A stretch of DNA of 64,000 nucleotides, taken from Glandiceps talaboti (lineage: Eukaryota; Hemichordata; Enteropneusta; Spengelidae). The notes below the pieces were generated by a model. It was given only the letters and a program-made list of their open reading frames with translations. It was not told where the DNA came from and ran no database searches. The stretch spans positions 3,326,517 to 3,390,516 of the forward strand of contig NC_135552.1 in assembly GCF_964340395.1 (NCBI RefSeq), given 5' to 3'. The translations under genes and the position numbers were made by a program. Shown here one piece after another: positions 10,899 to 24,337 of the stretch. Numbering within the stretch: position 1 is the stretch's first letter; each line of letters starts with the position of its first letter.

Positions 10899-13760
10899 TA
10901 CACAGTTTAACGATTTGTAGAAAACGAACATCCTGATCTCAGAATGGAGTAAAAGAATCTATTCTCCAGTGTTTAATAAGACTCTCACGCGTTCAATCAA
11001 AGTCCTCGAACTCGACAAGACACTGGTATAAATTTTGAAAACATACGCCGGGTCAAGCGGTATCAGCACTTTCCCATTTCTTTAATGATCACAGTCAATA
11101 CCTACATCAGATTCACTTTACATTCCAACCCCTATGAAAATCAGATGGATAAATATTGAAGGTTAGACATATTTTCTGTCAGTGTTTCTGCCCCTTACAA
11201 TGTTTGCTTGACTTACTGGATATGAAGTAAATATTAATAACGACCGAGTAATAAATCTTTTTTGCTTCCACACTACACACAGTTAAGTTATGCGATGACC
11301 GTTGCATTCTTGTTATGAGCGTTTTCTAAACTTCTAAACATATTACATTTCGTCTGAGAATGATCGTTGGAGTTTGCTCGAGTAAAACACAGGATTTGTT
11401 TTTAAATGCTTTCCGAAGCTTGTCATAACATAACATATCGTGGTTGAATTTAGCAGACGAGTGGTATCATACTGTGCTAGTCCGTGCATGCATTTGTTCT
11501 GTTTCTATATTGAGAATGCTACGCAGCATATGTACGTGACACGACGTACTCCCCGGTTTATCGAAATAGATTCATAGCTTCATAGATTCATTCTGGCTTT
11601 AGGCATCTATGGCCGCTACCGTCAGCTCGGTGTTTTAATTCTCGTAACGTCTTAAGGGTTTGAGAACAGACCTACATATCATGTGGTTATTATATGAAAA
11701 TAGATTCACTGTTTATTTTAAGGGGGGGGGCAGATTTTATCTTAGCTGCATTTAATTAGGGGACTTAGAAAAGTCATTTTCACCCAGTCCTGCACTGTGC
11801 AACCTCTCTGAATAGAGCTATATATTGGAAAAACGCTGTACACAGGGATGAGGCATTATGGGAAGTAAACATGGAGTGTCACCCCCCCCCCCAGGTTCAA
11901 TAGATGTGAAGCTCCATACTTTGTTTACTTCCCATGCTACCACGCACCGTTGTACAGCAGGTTCCTGACACATTTTCTGCTTTCCATATCTCTATTTTGG
12001 AGAGACCGCAATAATGGGTTGATAAAAAGGATTTTTCTGTGTTTCCTAAACATTCGAAATGCAACTTGAATTGTTCCTCTTTGATAACTATTTTCTCCCT
12101 CATACCTCCATCGTCAGAGTAACTTGAATGATTCTTCCCTCTAACTGTGGTACCGAGATTCTTTGGGCTTGGATTAGTCAGGAATTAGTCACCTTGCACA
12201 GTCGCGTCACTCGCATTCTCCCTTACAGACAATACGACGTACACAGAGTTTTGTTGGTCAAATCATAAATCTGAGAGATATAGTACAAGAATCTATGCTA
12301 TAAAGTCAGCACAGGACTGAATTCTGGAACAGAACAAAGCAGTCATTCCGAGGCTCTCCTAGTATGATTTTGTTTCTTTATTTCTTTAACCTAGCACACG
12401 ATTCTGAAATAATTAAGAACAGTAAATAAACGATGTCATCAAAATCTAAATATTAATTTGATTATGAAATGTGATCTTTCTTCCAGACTATAGCTCTTAG
12501 ATAGCATCATCAGTCACGTAATATGTAAATTGTACATATGTGTTTGCATGATCACACTGTGTGGAATGGAAGATGGGAGAATAACAAAACGCTTGAGAAC
12601 TGTTTGCCGGCGATACTTAAAATCGTATCTGGTATCTACTGGTCTAAGATAACGTTTTGCTAGAGATAGCTAGAGCTGTTATTGTTATATGGTTAAACTT
12701 ATATAATCTGGCTACTTTTGCAAAAATGATCCAAAATTCCTAGATATTTTTGGATAGTAGCACTATCAAAAAGAATACGAAAAACTTACACTGACATTTT
12801 CAAATGGATAAACAAATAAGTTTAATTGGCGTTTTAGAACATTGAAAGTAACTAAGATTTTTAAATAATACAAGAAAGTTATGAAGTCCAACTTGGGACA
12901 CTTTATATAAATGCGTTATACTATATAAACTCATCTAGTATGTGGATTTATGCCTGGAAGGAGACATAAAACATTAATGACTCTCTTTAGTCCTGATGTC
13001 ATTCTTCATGTCTAGGTACACGCAAAAAATATCATGTGGTAGAATTGTTTTTATCTAGTTTGGCTAAGATTAGTGTTACAGATTTCTAGTCACTAGTGAT
13101 GAGAAAATATGTACGAGTAAACAGTGTAACATATTAAGCAACTGACAGAACAGCGAACGAGGCACTAGTTTCAACTCGGCGTTTCGTAGTAATCGAGCTG
13201 TTATTATTGAATGTATAATCATGATATGCAGTGGAACTCTCCAGAAACCAAAGTACACGAAAATGTATTCAGTGATGCCAACGTTCAATTCTCCTTTTAG
13301 TAGTATCTTACTAAAACAAAGAAGATAACGCAGAAAGACAGTATCTGAATAAGACGTGTTGGCGCGATAAAGATGACACTATAACGTATATTTCAAATCA
13401 CTGACTTGATGACCTTTTGGTATTTAAACGTGTCTTACGTATACTTTGTTGTAGACAGTTAAATGTTACAATAAATTTGAAGGCGTTTTGTAATGAGATT
13501 TTTACTGGTCAGACATGTCCGACATGGGGTCTCATGTTCACACAATATACATTTTAAACATTTTAAAGTTGAATACTTTCCACATTCCAATCTATCCAAT
13601 ACTCTTGCATACAGTTTCATTTTCTCGTTCAAATGTTGAATGGTTTCAATATATTTGTAATGGATAAGAGAACGGTTGCAACATATATGTATGTAAAATG
13701 TTAACGACGTAGCAATGAAGTAGTTCATGTTCCATTGCAACGGTTGCTGATGACGACATC
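10899..13760. other. AT-rich DNA, no gene recognised
   Basis: There is no convincing reading frame. One small imperfect hairpin lies at about 11853-11937: GGGAAGTAAACATGGAG at 11860-11876 is mirrored with a small gap by 11912-11933. Short G and C homopolymer runs lie at about 11721 and 11883. Confidence 0.45.
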
Positions 13761-13810
<50 letters not shown>

Positions 13811-13821
13811 GGTGGTGGTGG

Positions 13822-13853
<32 letters not shown>
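13761..13853. repeat. (ATG)n/(GTG)n/(ATG)n trinucleotide microsatellite
   Basis: About 31 trinucleotides, with a (GTG)n block in the middle flanked by (ATG)n blocks. The histidine-run frame on the minus strand comes from this repeat and has no other support. Confidence 0.95.
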
Positions 13854-13854
<1 letters not shown>

Positions 13855-15292
13855 CATTTACTGCATGGAGGGAATATAACCAGTGTTGAAAAATAGGTGT
13901 ATTGGATCATTAGTTAATCATGCGTACATAAAACTTGGTAGGTCATTACAAATGTATTAATCATATATATTTACTATACAATGATCACCAACGTCTATAT
14001 TTATTGAGAAAGCTAAGTTCGATCAGACGATCTCATCCCTATTCTATAAAACGTTTATTGAAAGTGTCATGACCTTTCCTTCATATTGTTGGTTTCAGAA
14101 TTTGAGGCTAGAGCAAATGACAAGTCTGTATTTCATCAAAACACGCTGTATTACACAATCTAGAAGATAGTTATTCAGGTCTTGGTTTGATGAATAGCGA
14201 TGGGTCTCTATTAATATATTGCGCGTCCAAGAAATGCATCAAATAATTCCAAATATTTCTTTTAACAACTTATCACTGATGTGTACTCGATATTAAAATG
14301 GGTGGTCACTGTAGGTCAACTCATACAATATGTTTAGCCTCAGTCAATAAGGAGAACACGTACAGTCATGGTGGCCAAATATTTCATGGACACTTATCCT
14401 AAATATTAACCTCTCCTACAAATAACCTCTAATAGGTGATATGCTAATTGTATGCCAATGTTTCCTTTCAGATAATAAGGTGTGACCAAAATTTCTAAAT
14501 TTGAATTACTGTAGGCTGTATATGTATGAAGAGTGCACTTGTCAGGCTCATCATCCAGCCTTCACATAGGCTACCTAAATATAACACTTGCAATAAACGT
14601 ATCGTAAAGTTGGTGAGATGTGTAGTCACTTCTAAATGGGGTAGTTTGATAGGTGTTGTCTACGTGAATTAACGTCATATATATGTATCACATTGAATGT
14701 GTAGTGTAATGTGATTAGGTTCCTTATACTTGATAAATGATGTCATGTGAGTCGAACTTTGTGATATATTTTGTCTGATATGACCTGCCTGATCTTTCAT
14801 CCATAACAATAAATAACCGTACCGGTCTTTAAGAGACGCAACACACCATCACCGCGATCAGAGTATATAGGATTGGTTTATAAGGACTGGTAAGTTTCCA
14901 AAGTCTGGGGGTGGAGTGGGGGTACCGGTGGATGATTTCATCGGGTCGACAAAATCCCCTCCCCTTTGTAAAGTCCACACCTATTACATATTTATTAAGT
15001 CCACACCTATTACATATTTATAAACAATGCCCCCCCCCCGAATCCCTTCCTGTGTTCAGAGAACTGTACAACCAATTTAAACTACTTTATAAGTATGAAC
15101 ACTTTATCGCAAAGAAAAACCACAAACTCATACCTATTCTAAAGAAACGGACCCCCCTCATTCCATATGTAACATAAATGGTAATGGATTGCAATGTAAA
15201 CATTGCTCTTTTGAGAACTGGAATGTAACATGACATGTATACCCTTTACAAATAACACCCAATAAAAAACCTTAAATTACAAAAAAACAAAC
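13854..15292. other. AT-rich DNA, no gene recognised
   Basis: Apart from a directly repeated AAGTCCACACCTATTACATA at about 14971 and 14998, I see no structure. Confidence 0.45.
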
Positions 15293-16199
15293 CTCACCAT
15301 CAGATCGTTCCATGCCCCCCTCACAATCAGATCGTTCCATGCCCCCCCCCCACCAGCAGATCGTTCCATGCCCTCCCTCACCATCAGATCGTTCCATGCC
15401 CCTCACCATCAGATCATTCCATGCCCCTCCCCTCACCAGCATATCGTTCCATGCCCCCTCACCATCAGATCATTCCATGCCCCCCTCACCAGCATATCGT
15501 TCCATGCCCCCCTCCTTACCATCAAATCATTCCATGCCCCTCCCCTCACCAGCATATCGTTTCATGCCCCCTCACCATCAGATCATTCCAAGCCCCTCCC
15601 CTCACCAGCATATCGTTCCATGCCCCCTCACCATCAGATCATTCCATGCCCCTCCCCTCACCAGCATATCGTTCCATGCCCCCTCCCCTCACCAGCATAT
15701 CGTTCCATGCCCCCTCACCATCAGATCATAACATGCCCCTCCCCTCACCTCACCAGCATATCGTTCCATGCCCCCCTCCTCACCATCAGATCATTCCATA
15801 CCCCTCCCCTCACCAGCATATCGTTCCATGCCCCCCTTCTCACATCAGATTGTTTCATGCCCCTCCCCACACCAGCATATCGTTCCATGCGCCCCTCCTC
15901 ACCATCAGATCATTCCACACCCCTCCCCTCACCAGCATATCGTTCCATGCCTTCCTCACCATCAGATCATTCCATACCCCTCCCCTCACCAGCATATCGT
16001 TCCATGCCCCCCTCCTCACCATCAGATCATTCCATACCCCTCCCCTCACCAGCATATCGTTCCATGCCCCCTCCTCACCATCAGATCGTTCCATGCCCCC
16101 CTCACCAGCATATCGTTCCATGCCCCCTCCTCACCATCAGATCGTTCCATGCCCCCCTCCTCACTATCAGATCGTTCCATGCCCCTCCCCTCACCATTA
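15293..16199. repeat. C-rich minisatellite with two alternating ~26-bp half-units
   Basis: Half-unit A (CACCATCAGATC then RTTCCATGCCCC) and half-unit B (CACCAGCATATCGTTCCATG, then a C run) mostly alternate over about 0.9 kb. The length of the C run varies. All three plus frames stay open for long stretches (peptides such as SPAYRSMPP) because the unit has few T-initial stop triplets, so these frames should not be read as genes. Confidence 0.93.
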
Positions 16200-17488
16200 G
16201 AAAGTGTCAGATGAAATTTACCCTCGAAAAATAAAAAGTTTCCTTTCAAGAATTAAAAGCGTATTCTTGGAAAATATTTACTGTCGAAAATAAACGTTTT
16301 ATTCACCGCAATATACTTTGTGGTGTCAACTGTGGGCCACTGTATTAAATAGTACGTTTTTCAAAACACTCAAGGTGAGGTAATATTCATGACAATACAG
16401 GATAAGAAAAAATACTAAAGTTCAGACAGATAGTCATACCATTTTAAAGTACCTTGTTATTCCATCTCAACACAACGACTCGCCACATCCCTACCCCACT
16501 TTCAATTTCAAAAACAGGATGCCCTCGACTAATCCAACGACACTCCGTCTCCGGCGCGTAAGAAAATGACCAAATGCAACTTTCTATTGTCGTAGATAGC
16601 CAACTAGGGAAAGTCATAGTTACCATGGTTACTAGTTGATTGTTTTCCTACACATCTACTCATCTATTTTGGTCTTGGTTCATGTCTATGAATTCACGTC
16701 AAATCGATAAGAACGGGTTGTATTTGCATTACTGCGACATAGTAAGTCGAATAATTGAATGAGAAAAAAGTCAAATTTAGATCGGACTGTGTTCCTAATA
16801 TAACTTGTTGATGGTAAAATTGTGGATAGTCACATGACAAAGCCATTGCGTAATTCACTTTTTATCATCTTTACAACTGTTTTCCCGACAAATTGATCTG
16901 AACAAATGTCACTCTTTCCTGTGTTTTTGGCAAAACCCGGGTCTACAAGTTTTAGAAATTAATGATTAAAATAAACTTCCTCAGTGAAATTTATCACAAA
17001 ACTGAATGTATAAAAAATATTCAAATTTTTAATGACTGCATGGAAACGTTCACCTATTACAACACGTGTCTATTTATTTGTCTGAGAAGGCTGAGTTTTG
17101 TAATTATGCATTATACCTCCTTCGTATTGCATATGTGTTACATTTATAATACTTTCATAGACACTGTTAAAATTCAAAGATCGGTGAAGATAAATCTAAA
17201 TGGGATGGTATAAAGCTGGTATTATTGTCTGTGGTATACTCTAATATATTATGACGGTAATAAAAAGTGATTTAGGAGCATTCAAAAGATAAAGTAAAGT
17301 TTAAAAACCGATGTCCTGGCGACCAAGGTAAATGTCGCAATATATAATCTTTTATTTATACTCGATTGGCATCATCAGAGCCTGCCTCCCACCAAGTCCA
17401 GTAAAAGCTGCCCTTCATGGGTCCATCGTTTTATGCGTTCTAGTGCAGGGGTCAGGAAACCGGAGGTGCTCGCTGAAACCTGCATTGT
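16200..17488. other. AT-rich DNA, no gene recognised
   Basis: No coding or repeat signal is strong enough to report. Confidence 0.45.
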
Positions 17489-17600
17489 TTGGTACAACTG
17501 CTGACATCAGACCGCGTATGTGGACGAATGGAACCTGTTACACAGGGAAAGTAAACAAATGCATTGGACTTGTCACAGCATGTTGGAAGTACAGAGACTT
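17489..17600 (+). pseudogene. Exon-like fragment, plus copy of a facing pair
   Basis: The plus-strand translation includes TADIRPRMWTNGTCYTGKVN and, further on, ACWKYRDL before a stop. It is similar to the reverse complement of 17735-17850, which lies about 135 bp away. Shared blocks at the DNA level are GACATCAGACCG, CAGGGAAAGTA and AGAGACTT. The two copies are too diverged for a recent palindrome and differ by indels, so they look like two old copies of one short exon or element. The family is not recognised. Confidence 0.35.
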
Positions 17601-17734
17601 ATAATACATTCTATCATTTGATAAGAACGCGCACAGTAGTTCAGAGTCACAAACACATTACCAGTTCCTCTGGCATTTCATGTACACATAAAAAGCCATA
17701 AAACTGTGCTTATCAAACCGTGAGTAGCACAAGT

Positions 17735-17850
17735 CTCTGCTGTTCCACATGCTGAGCCAAGTGTTATTAATCCATTTCATTTCATTGTACTTTCCCTGTT
17801 TGTAACAAATTCCATCCACGGTCTGATGTCGGCAGTTGTAGAATGACACT
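17735..17850 (-). pseudogene. Exon-like fragment, minus copy of a facing pair
   Basis: The minus-strand translation includes NCRHQTVDGICYKQGKYNE, then WLSMWNSRDLCYSRF. It aligns with the plus copy at 17489-17600 around the C-Y-x-G-K and W-x-x-RDL positions. No splice sites or start could be assigned with confidence. Confidence 0.35.
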
Positions 17851-17929
17851 CTTCTTACTTTTACAGCCTGACTAATATAATCAAACCCATGGTCTGTTCA
17901 AGGCACCGAATGAGAGTCTCTGCGATAAC

Positions 17930-18060
17930 TCATCTTACGTTCAATACAGAGATAACGGAGTAAGAGCACCAGAGCGCCGTTAACAGTTTATAAACCCGGA
18001 CTCAGATTCAAAATTCGAACCCCCCCCCCCGAACCCTAACAACCACTGTGGTAAGAGGCA
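17930..18060 (-). mobile_element. Possible SINE-like or other element remnant
   Basis: On the minus strand a GGTTCGAAT stretch (B-box-like, at about 18008-18020, next to a G run) is followed by a GC-richer tail with GGCGCTCTGGTGCTC. The composition differs from the AT-rich surroundings. I cannot define A and B boxes at correct spacing, so this is only a hint. Confidence 0.22.
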
Positions 18061-19324
18061 AGTAGCAACTACTCAGCCTCAGACAAACTAACATCATGCA
18101 CTCCTTAACACACGTTTAATATTTCAGTATTGGACACCGCGTTGCAAAGTACTACATCTCAATCATGACACAGGTTCCACACACTACTAGTAACAAGTCA
18201 TCTGGATAGAGGCCAAACAAATTCTCTAGGTCGAAGAATCTATTAGTATCCTCTAAGTTATGTTTTAACCTTTTCATCTGAAATTTCTGAGACCATTAAT
18301 TTGATAAATTCCCAAACCCAACTATTTCCTAAGTTGTCTGAATAATGCCGTACCAGTACAGTGTCCGTTGAGTGATTTGATATAATCATCATGTCGAAGA
18401 CAGGCGCTATTACAACTACGCTACAGTTATTGTTCTCTGGGATTGTCAATGTTCTCAGTTTGTTTACAAGTACTATATTCAACCGTAGCCCCTATACGTG
18501 TAGGAGCTATGGTACAATATTAGCCATTTACCCTGAATCACAATGTCGTTTAGATCGACAAACATCTGATGAACATTGCTATGTTTTGTCTGGCTCAGAA
18601 AAGTACAGTTATTACATTCCAGTCCTTTTGAGGGTGTGGGTCACCTACAGGTAACGAAGATGACGAAGAGAATGTAAGAATACTAGTAAGATATTTGTCA
18701 AGCCAGACAATAAAATGTAGCAACATGAGTTTTGATTGAGTGAAATCAAAATCAACATATCGTGTATGCAATCACCATCACCATCTGCGAACAAACTAAA
18801 CCCGATCTTGACCTCTAGACAACATACGCAGATCTAAAGAACATATCACTGTCGTCTCACATGGTTTAACATGAAGAGAGTAGCGTATAGAAGTCTATGT
18901 TAATTTGAACACAGGAGGTTTAAATACTAACAGTTCAATTTCGTTTAATGTTAATTTGAACACAGGAGGTTTAAATACGCACACTTCCTAATTCCAGTCA
19001 CAGGTTATCTGATTTCGTTTAATTACATGGAATCTTTATATTTAATGATACCTCTACCCTTAATACTTTAGATTGACAAGTTGACATTACTATCGAAAGC
19101 TGACCACGTAAACAAGCTATAAAGGTAGCCTGAAACTAGCACAGTAACACGTTAATTGATAACAAATATATGTTCCAGAGGGTAACACCTTATATCTATT
19201 TACTCGAGAGACTGAAAATCATCTCAAAACTTTACGAACATTTTGTGGATGACTCACGATCGTTTGCCAAAATGTCCTAGGGAAAGTGATGTATGGAGTA
19301 AACCCGTGTGCCGTGTGTGTGTGT

Positions 19325-19376
<52 letters not shown>

Positions 19377-20584
19377 ACGCCTGCCTGCCTGCCTGCCTGC
19401 TGCTTGTCTGCCTGCCTCTGAGTGTGTGTTTTAACTCTAACATTAATATTTCCTAAATCGAATACCTATTGTTTTTCAGGGCATACACAGTGTACCTATA
19501 ATGTTGTGGTATCGAGACATGTAAAGTATTGTTACACTTACTGCAACTAGAATTACACTACCCTTGTTGTGACGTATAAGGTATTAAAGGTAATTGACCA
19601 ATTAAATCAGTTTCTTCCGACGTTTACTTTTTTAGCCTTTCTAGTTTTAGTTTGAGGCTAGGAAAACTAAATGTCAGGTCATAACTACGATCCAATTATC
19701 ACCTGAGAATGGAGGTGTGTTCTTAAAAATAGCAGAACGCCTACGTGATATTATATTTTGTGTTGATTAACCAAATACTCAAGGTAATACAGCTAATTAT
19801 GACATGCAAGAGCAACTCGTGACAGACTAGCCCAAGAGAATTTCTAAAAATAATTAGTACCGGAGAATCTTGTAATATCATGGGGAGGTATTTTGAATGT
19901 CAGATACCCAAGTCAGGCAAGTGCAGAGTGCTAGTGGGCGAATAGCTAAAAGTTGTTAGGCGATCTGCCACGAACAGACTTGGACTATAGTTTTCATACT
20001 CGTAACACAAGACGTCGTTGGACTGCAAGTTATATTTATTTATGTTTTATTACTACTTTATTATCCTCCGTGACCACATTTGTCTTACAACGTGACAGAC
20101 AAAAAAATACAACACAAGGTTAAACAGGAATACGAAGACGTTGACAATTCAATAAACAGATAAAATAAAATGGACGTCAGCCCACAATTCCGTCACTCTT
20201 ACAGTACCGCAGCCTGCGGGGGGGGGGGGGGGGCAAGGGGGGCAGCTGCCCCCCTGAGATTTTGGAAAAAAGGAAAGAAAAAAAGCTACTTTTTGAATAC
20301 ATAGCGATGTTACTAAAATCATTATTTACGTGACGATTCCTAGCATGCACGATTAAAATTGATGGTTCACTATTGACTGTACACTGACTCCTCGCTAATA
20401 TGTATCTTATATCTCTATTGTACGCTGGCTTAACTTTGAATAAAAGTGTGTCCACTTAAAAAATGTAACATTTTGCAGCAAATTAAAAGAAGTGCGCACA
20501 TGCACTGTGCATTTTCCTCGAGTAACAGTAGTCTTGAAAGTCCCCTTCATTTGAAGATAGCAAGTCGCAATTATAATGTCAGTG
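18061..20584. repeat. ~2.5-kb tandem triplication, copy 1
   Basis: The unit opens at AGTAGCAACTACTCAGCCTC and closes with AATGTCAGTGAGT; the next copy starts at once. Copy 1 is 2524 bp. Inside are the MSKTGAI reading frame, a twice-repeated 53-bp segment (TTAATTTGAACACAGGAGG at about 18899 and 18951), a (GT)n tract at about 19311-19374, and a G-run followed by GGCAGCTGCC near 20218-20255. Copies 1 and 2 are nearly identical outside the simple repeats. Confidence 0.95.
18391..18652 (+). pseudogene. Membrane-protein-like frame MSKTGAI, copy 1
   Basis: The ATG at 18391 opens 87 codons: a short hydrophobic stretch (LLFSGIVNVLSLFTSTIF, residues about 13-30), then a Cys-containing segment (C37, C52, C63). 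The frame ends in CAG|GTAACG at 18648-18656, a plausible splice donor. A plausible acceptor (TTGTTTTTCAG) ends at 19479, but in this copy the next exon hits TAA after a few codons. The family is not recognised. It may be a decayed gene or never a gene at all. Confidence 0.3.
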
Positions 20585-21835
20585 AGTAGCAACTACTCAG
20601 CCTCAGACAAACTTACATCATGCACTCCTTAACACACGTTTAATATTTCAGTATTGGACACCGCGTTGCAAAAGTACTACATCTCCATCATGGTTCCACA
20701 CACTACTAGTAACAAGTCATCTGGATAGAGGCCAAACAAATTCTCTAGGTCGAAGAATCTATTAGTATCCTCTAAGTTATGTTTTAACCTTTTCATCTGA
20801 AATTTCTGAGACCATTAATTTGATAAATTCCCAAACCCAACTATTTCCTAAGTTGTCTGAATAATCCCGTACCAGTACAGTGTCCGTTGAGTGATTTGAT
20901 ATAATCATCATGTCGAAGACAGGCGCTATTACAACTACGCTACAGTTATTTTTCTCTGGGATTGTCAATGTTCTCAGTTTGTTTACAAGTACTATATTCA
21001 ACCGTAGCCCCTATACGTGTAGGAGCTATGGTACAATATTAGCCATTTACCCTGAATCACAATGTCGTTTAGATCGACAAACATCTGATGAACATTGCTA
21101 TGTTTTGTCTGGCTCAGAAAAGTACAGTTATTACATTCCAGTCCTTTTGAGGGTGTGGGTCACCTACAGGTAACGAAGATGACGAAGAGAATGTAAGAAT
21201 ACTAGTAAGATATTTGTCAAGCCAGACAATAAAATGTAGCAACATGAGTTTTGATTGAGTGAAATCAAAATCAACATATCGTGTATGCAATCACCATTAC
21301 CATCTGCGAACAAACTAAACCCGATCTTGACCTCTAGACAACATACGCAGATCTAAAGAACATATCACTGTCGTCTCACATGGTTTAACATGAAGAGAGT
21401 AGCGTATAGAACTCTATGTTAATTTGAACACAGGAGGTTTAAATACTAACAGTTCAATTTCGTTTAATGTTAATTTGAACACAGGAGGTTTAAATACGCA
21501 CACTTCCTAATTCCAGTCACAGGTTATCTGATTTCGTTTAATTACATGGAATCTTTATATTTAATGATACCTCTACCCTTAATACTTTAGATTGACAAGT
21601 TGACATTACTATCGAAAGCTGACCACGTAAACAAGCTATAAAGGTAGCCTGAAACTAGCACAGTAACACGTTAATTGATAACAAATATATGAGACTGTTC
21701 CAGAGGGTAACACCTTATATCTATTTACTCGAGAGACTGAAAATCATCTCAAAACTTTACGAACATTTTGTGGATGACTCACGATCGTTTGCCAAAATGT
21801 CCTAGGGAAAGTGATGTATGGAGTAAACCCGTGTG

Positions 21836-21877
<42 letters not shown>

Positions 21878-23078
21878 ACGCCTGCCTGCCTGCCTGCCTG
21901 CTGCTTGTCTGCCTGCCTCTGAGTGTGTGTTTTAACTCTAACATTAATATTTCCTAAATCGAATACCTATTGTTTTTCAGGGCATACACAGTGTACCTAC
22001 TGTTGTGGTATCGAGACATGCAAAGTATTGTTACACTTACTGCAACTAGAATTACACTACCCTTGTTGTGACGTATAACGTATTAAAGGTAATTGACCAA
22101 TTAAATCAGTTTCTTCCGACGTTTACTTTTTTAGCCTTTCTAGTTTTAGTTTGAGGCTAGGAAAACTAAATGTCAGGTCATAACTACGATCCAATTATCA
22201 CCTGAGAATGGAGGTGTGGTCTTAAAAATAGCAGAACGCCTACGTGATATTATATTTTGTGTTGATTAACCAAATACTCAAGGTAATACAGCTAATTATG
22301 ACATGCAAGAGCAACTCGTGACAGACTAGCCCAAGAGAATTTCTAAAAATAATTAGTACCGGAGAATCTTGTAATATCATGGGGAGGTATTTTGAATGTC
22401 AGATACCCAAGTCAGGCAAGTGCAGAGTGCTAGTGGGCGAATAGCTAAAAGTTGTTAGGCGATCTGCCACGAACAGACTTGGACTATAGTTTTCATACTC
22501 GTAACACAAGACGTCGTTGGACTGCAAGTTATATTTATTTATGTTTTATTACTACTTTATTATCCTCCGTGACCACATTTGTCTTACAACGTGACAGACA
22601 AAAAAATACAACACAAGGTTAAACAGAAATACAAAGACGTTGACAATTCAATAAACAGATAAAATAAAATGGACGTCAGCCCACAATTCCGTCACTCTTA
22701 CAGTACCGCAGCCTGCGGGGGGGGGGGCAAGGGGGGCAGCTGCCCCCCTGAGATTTTGGAAAAAAGGAAAGAAAAAAAGCTACTTTTTGAATACATAGCG
22801 ATGTTACTAAAATCATTATTTACGTGACGATTCCTAGCATGCACGATTAAAATTGATGGTTCACTATTGACTGTACACTGACTCCTCGCTAATATGTATC
22901 TTATATCTCTATTGTACGCTGGCTTAACTTTGAATAAAAGTGTGTCCACTTAAAAAATGTAACATTTTGCAGCAAATTAAAAGAAGTGCGCACATGCACT
23001 GTGCATTTTCCTCGAGTAACAGTAGTCTTGAAAGTCCCCTTCATTTGAAGATAGCAAGTCGCAATTATAATGTCAGTG
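20585..23078. repeat. ~2.5-kb tandem triplication, copy 2
   Basis: 2494 bp, nearly identical to copy 1. Most length differences are in the (GT)n tract (about 21839-21876) and the G run (about 22718). It retains the doubled 53-bp segment and the MSKTGAI frame. Confidence 0.95.
20910..21169 (+). pseudogene. Membrane-protein-like frame MSKTGAI, copy 2
   Basis: The same 87-codon frame as copy 1, with one Leu to Phe change. Joining the donor at 21169/21170 to the acceptor before 21981 would keep the frame open and add AYTVYLLLWYRDMQSIV and about 12 more residues to a stop, so this is the only copy in which both tentative exons are open. A further hydrophobic frame downstream is frameshifted in this copy (compare copy 3). 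The status as a gene is unproven. Confidence 0.3.
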
Positions 23079-23403
23079 AGTAGCAACTACTCAGCCTCAG
23101 ACAAACTTACATCATGCACTCCTTAACACACGTTTAATATTTCAGTATTGGACACCGCGTTGCAAAAGTACTACATCTCCATCATGGTTCCACACACTAC
23201 TAGTAACAAGTCATCTGGATAGAGGCCAAACAAATTCTCTAGGTCGATGAATCTATTAGTATCCTCTAAGTTATGTTTTAACCTTTTCATCTGAAATTTC
23301 TGAGACCATTAATTTGATAAATTCCCAAACCCAACTATTTCCTCAGTTGTCTGAATAATGCCGTACCAGTACAGTGTCCGTTGAGTGATTTGATATAATC
23401 ATC

Positions 23404-23586
23404 ATGTCGAAGACCGGCGCTATTACAACTACGCTACAGTTATTGTTCTCTGGGATTGTCAATGTTCTCAGTTTGTTTACAAGTACTATATTCAACCGTA
23501 GCCCCTATACGTGTAGGAGCTATGGTACAATATTAGCCATTTACCCTGAATCACAATGTCGTTTAGATCGACAAACATCTGATTAA
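23404..23586 (+). pseudogene. MSKTGAI frame, copy 3, cut by a stop
   Basis: The same frame as copies 1 and 2, but GAA becomes TAA at 23584-23586, ending it after 60 codons. Sequence matching the remainder follows without interruption, so a point change broke it. Confidence 0.35.
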
Positions 23587-24276
23587 CATTGCTATGTTTT
23601 GTCTGGCTCAGAAAAGTACAGTTATTACATTCCAGTCCTTTTGAGGGTGTGGGTCACCTACAGGTAACGAAGATGACGAAGAGAATGTAAGAATACTAGT
23701 AAGATATTTGTCAAGCCAGACAATAAAATGTAGCAACATGAGTTTTGATTGAGTGAAATCAAAATCAACATATCGTGTACGCAATCACCATCACCATCTG
23801 CGAACAAACTAAACCCGATCTTGACCTCTAGACAACATACGCAGATCTAAAGAACATATCACTGTCGTCTCACATGGCTTGACATGACGAGAGTAGCGTA
23901 TAGAACTCTATGTTAATTTGAACACAGGAGGTTTAAATACTAACACTTCAATTCCTAATTCCAGCCACAGGTTCTCTGATTTCGTTTAATTACACGGAAT
24001 CTTTATATTTAATGATACCTCTACCCTTAATATTTTAGATTGACAAGTTGACATTACTTTCGAAATCTGACCACGTAAACAAGCTATAAAGGTAGCCTGA
24101 AACTAGCACAGTAACACGTTAATTGATAACAAATATACGAGACTGTTCCAGAGGGTAACACCTTATGTCTATTTACTCGAGAGACTGAAAATCATCTCAA
24201 AACTTTACGAACATTTTGTGGATGACTCACTATCGTTTGCCAAAATGTCCTAGGGAAAGTGATGTATGGAGTAAAC

Positions 24277-24337
<61 letters not shown>

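Noticed and set aside
13725-13910. Poly-histidine frame
   Set aside because: Made by the ATG/GTG trinucleotide repeat.
15312-16234. Plus-strand frames of 139-288 codons with SPAYRSMPP repeats
   Set aside because: They cover the C-rich minisatellite; all plus frames are open for the same reason.
20177-20455. 92-codon minus-strand frame (MDTLLFKVKP) in each triplicated copy
   Set aside because: It runs into the variable G run (Pro run), is truncated differently in each copy with G-run length, and has no recognised domain.
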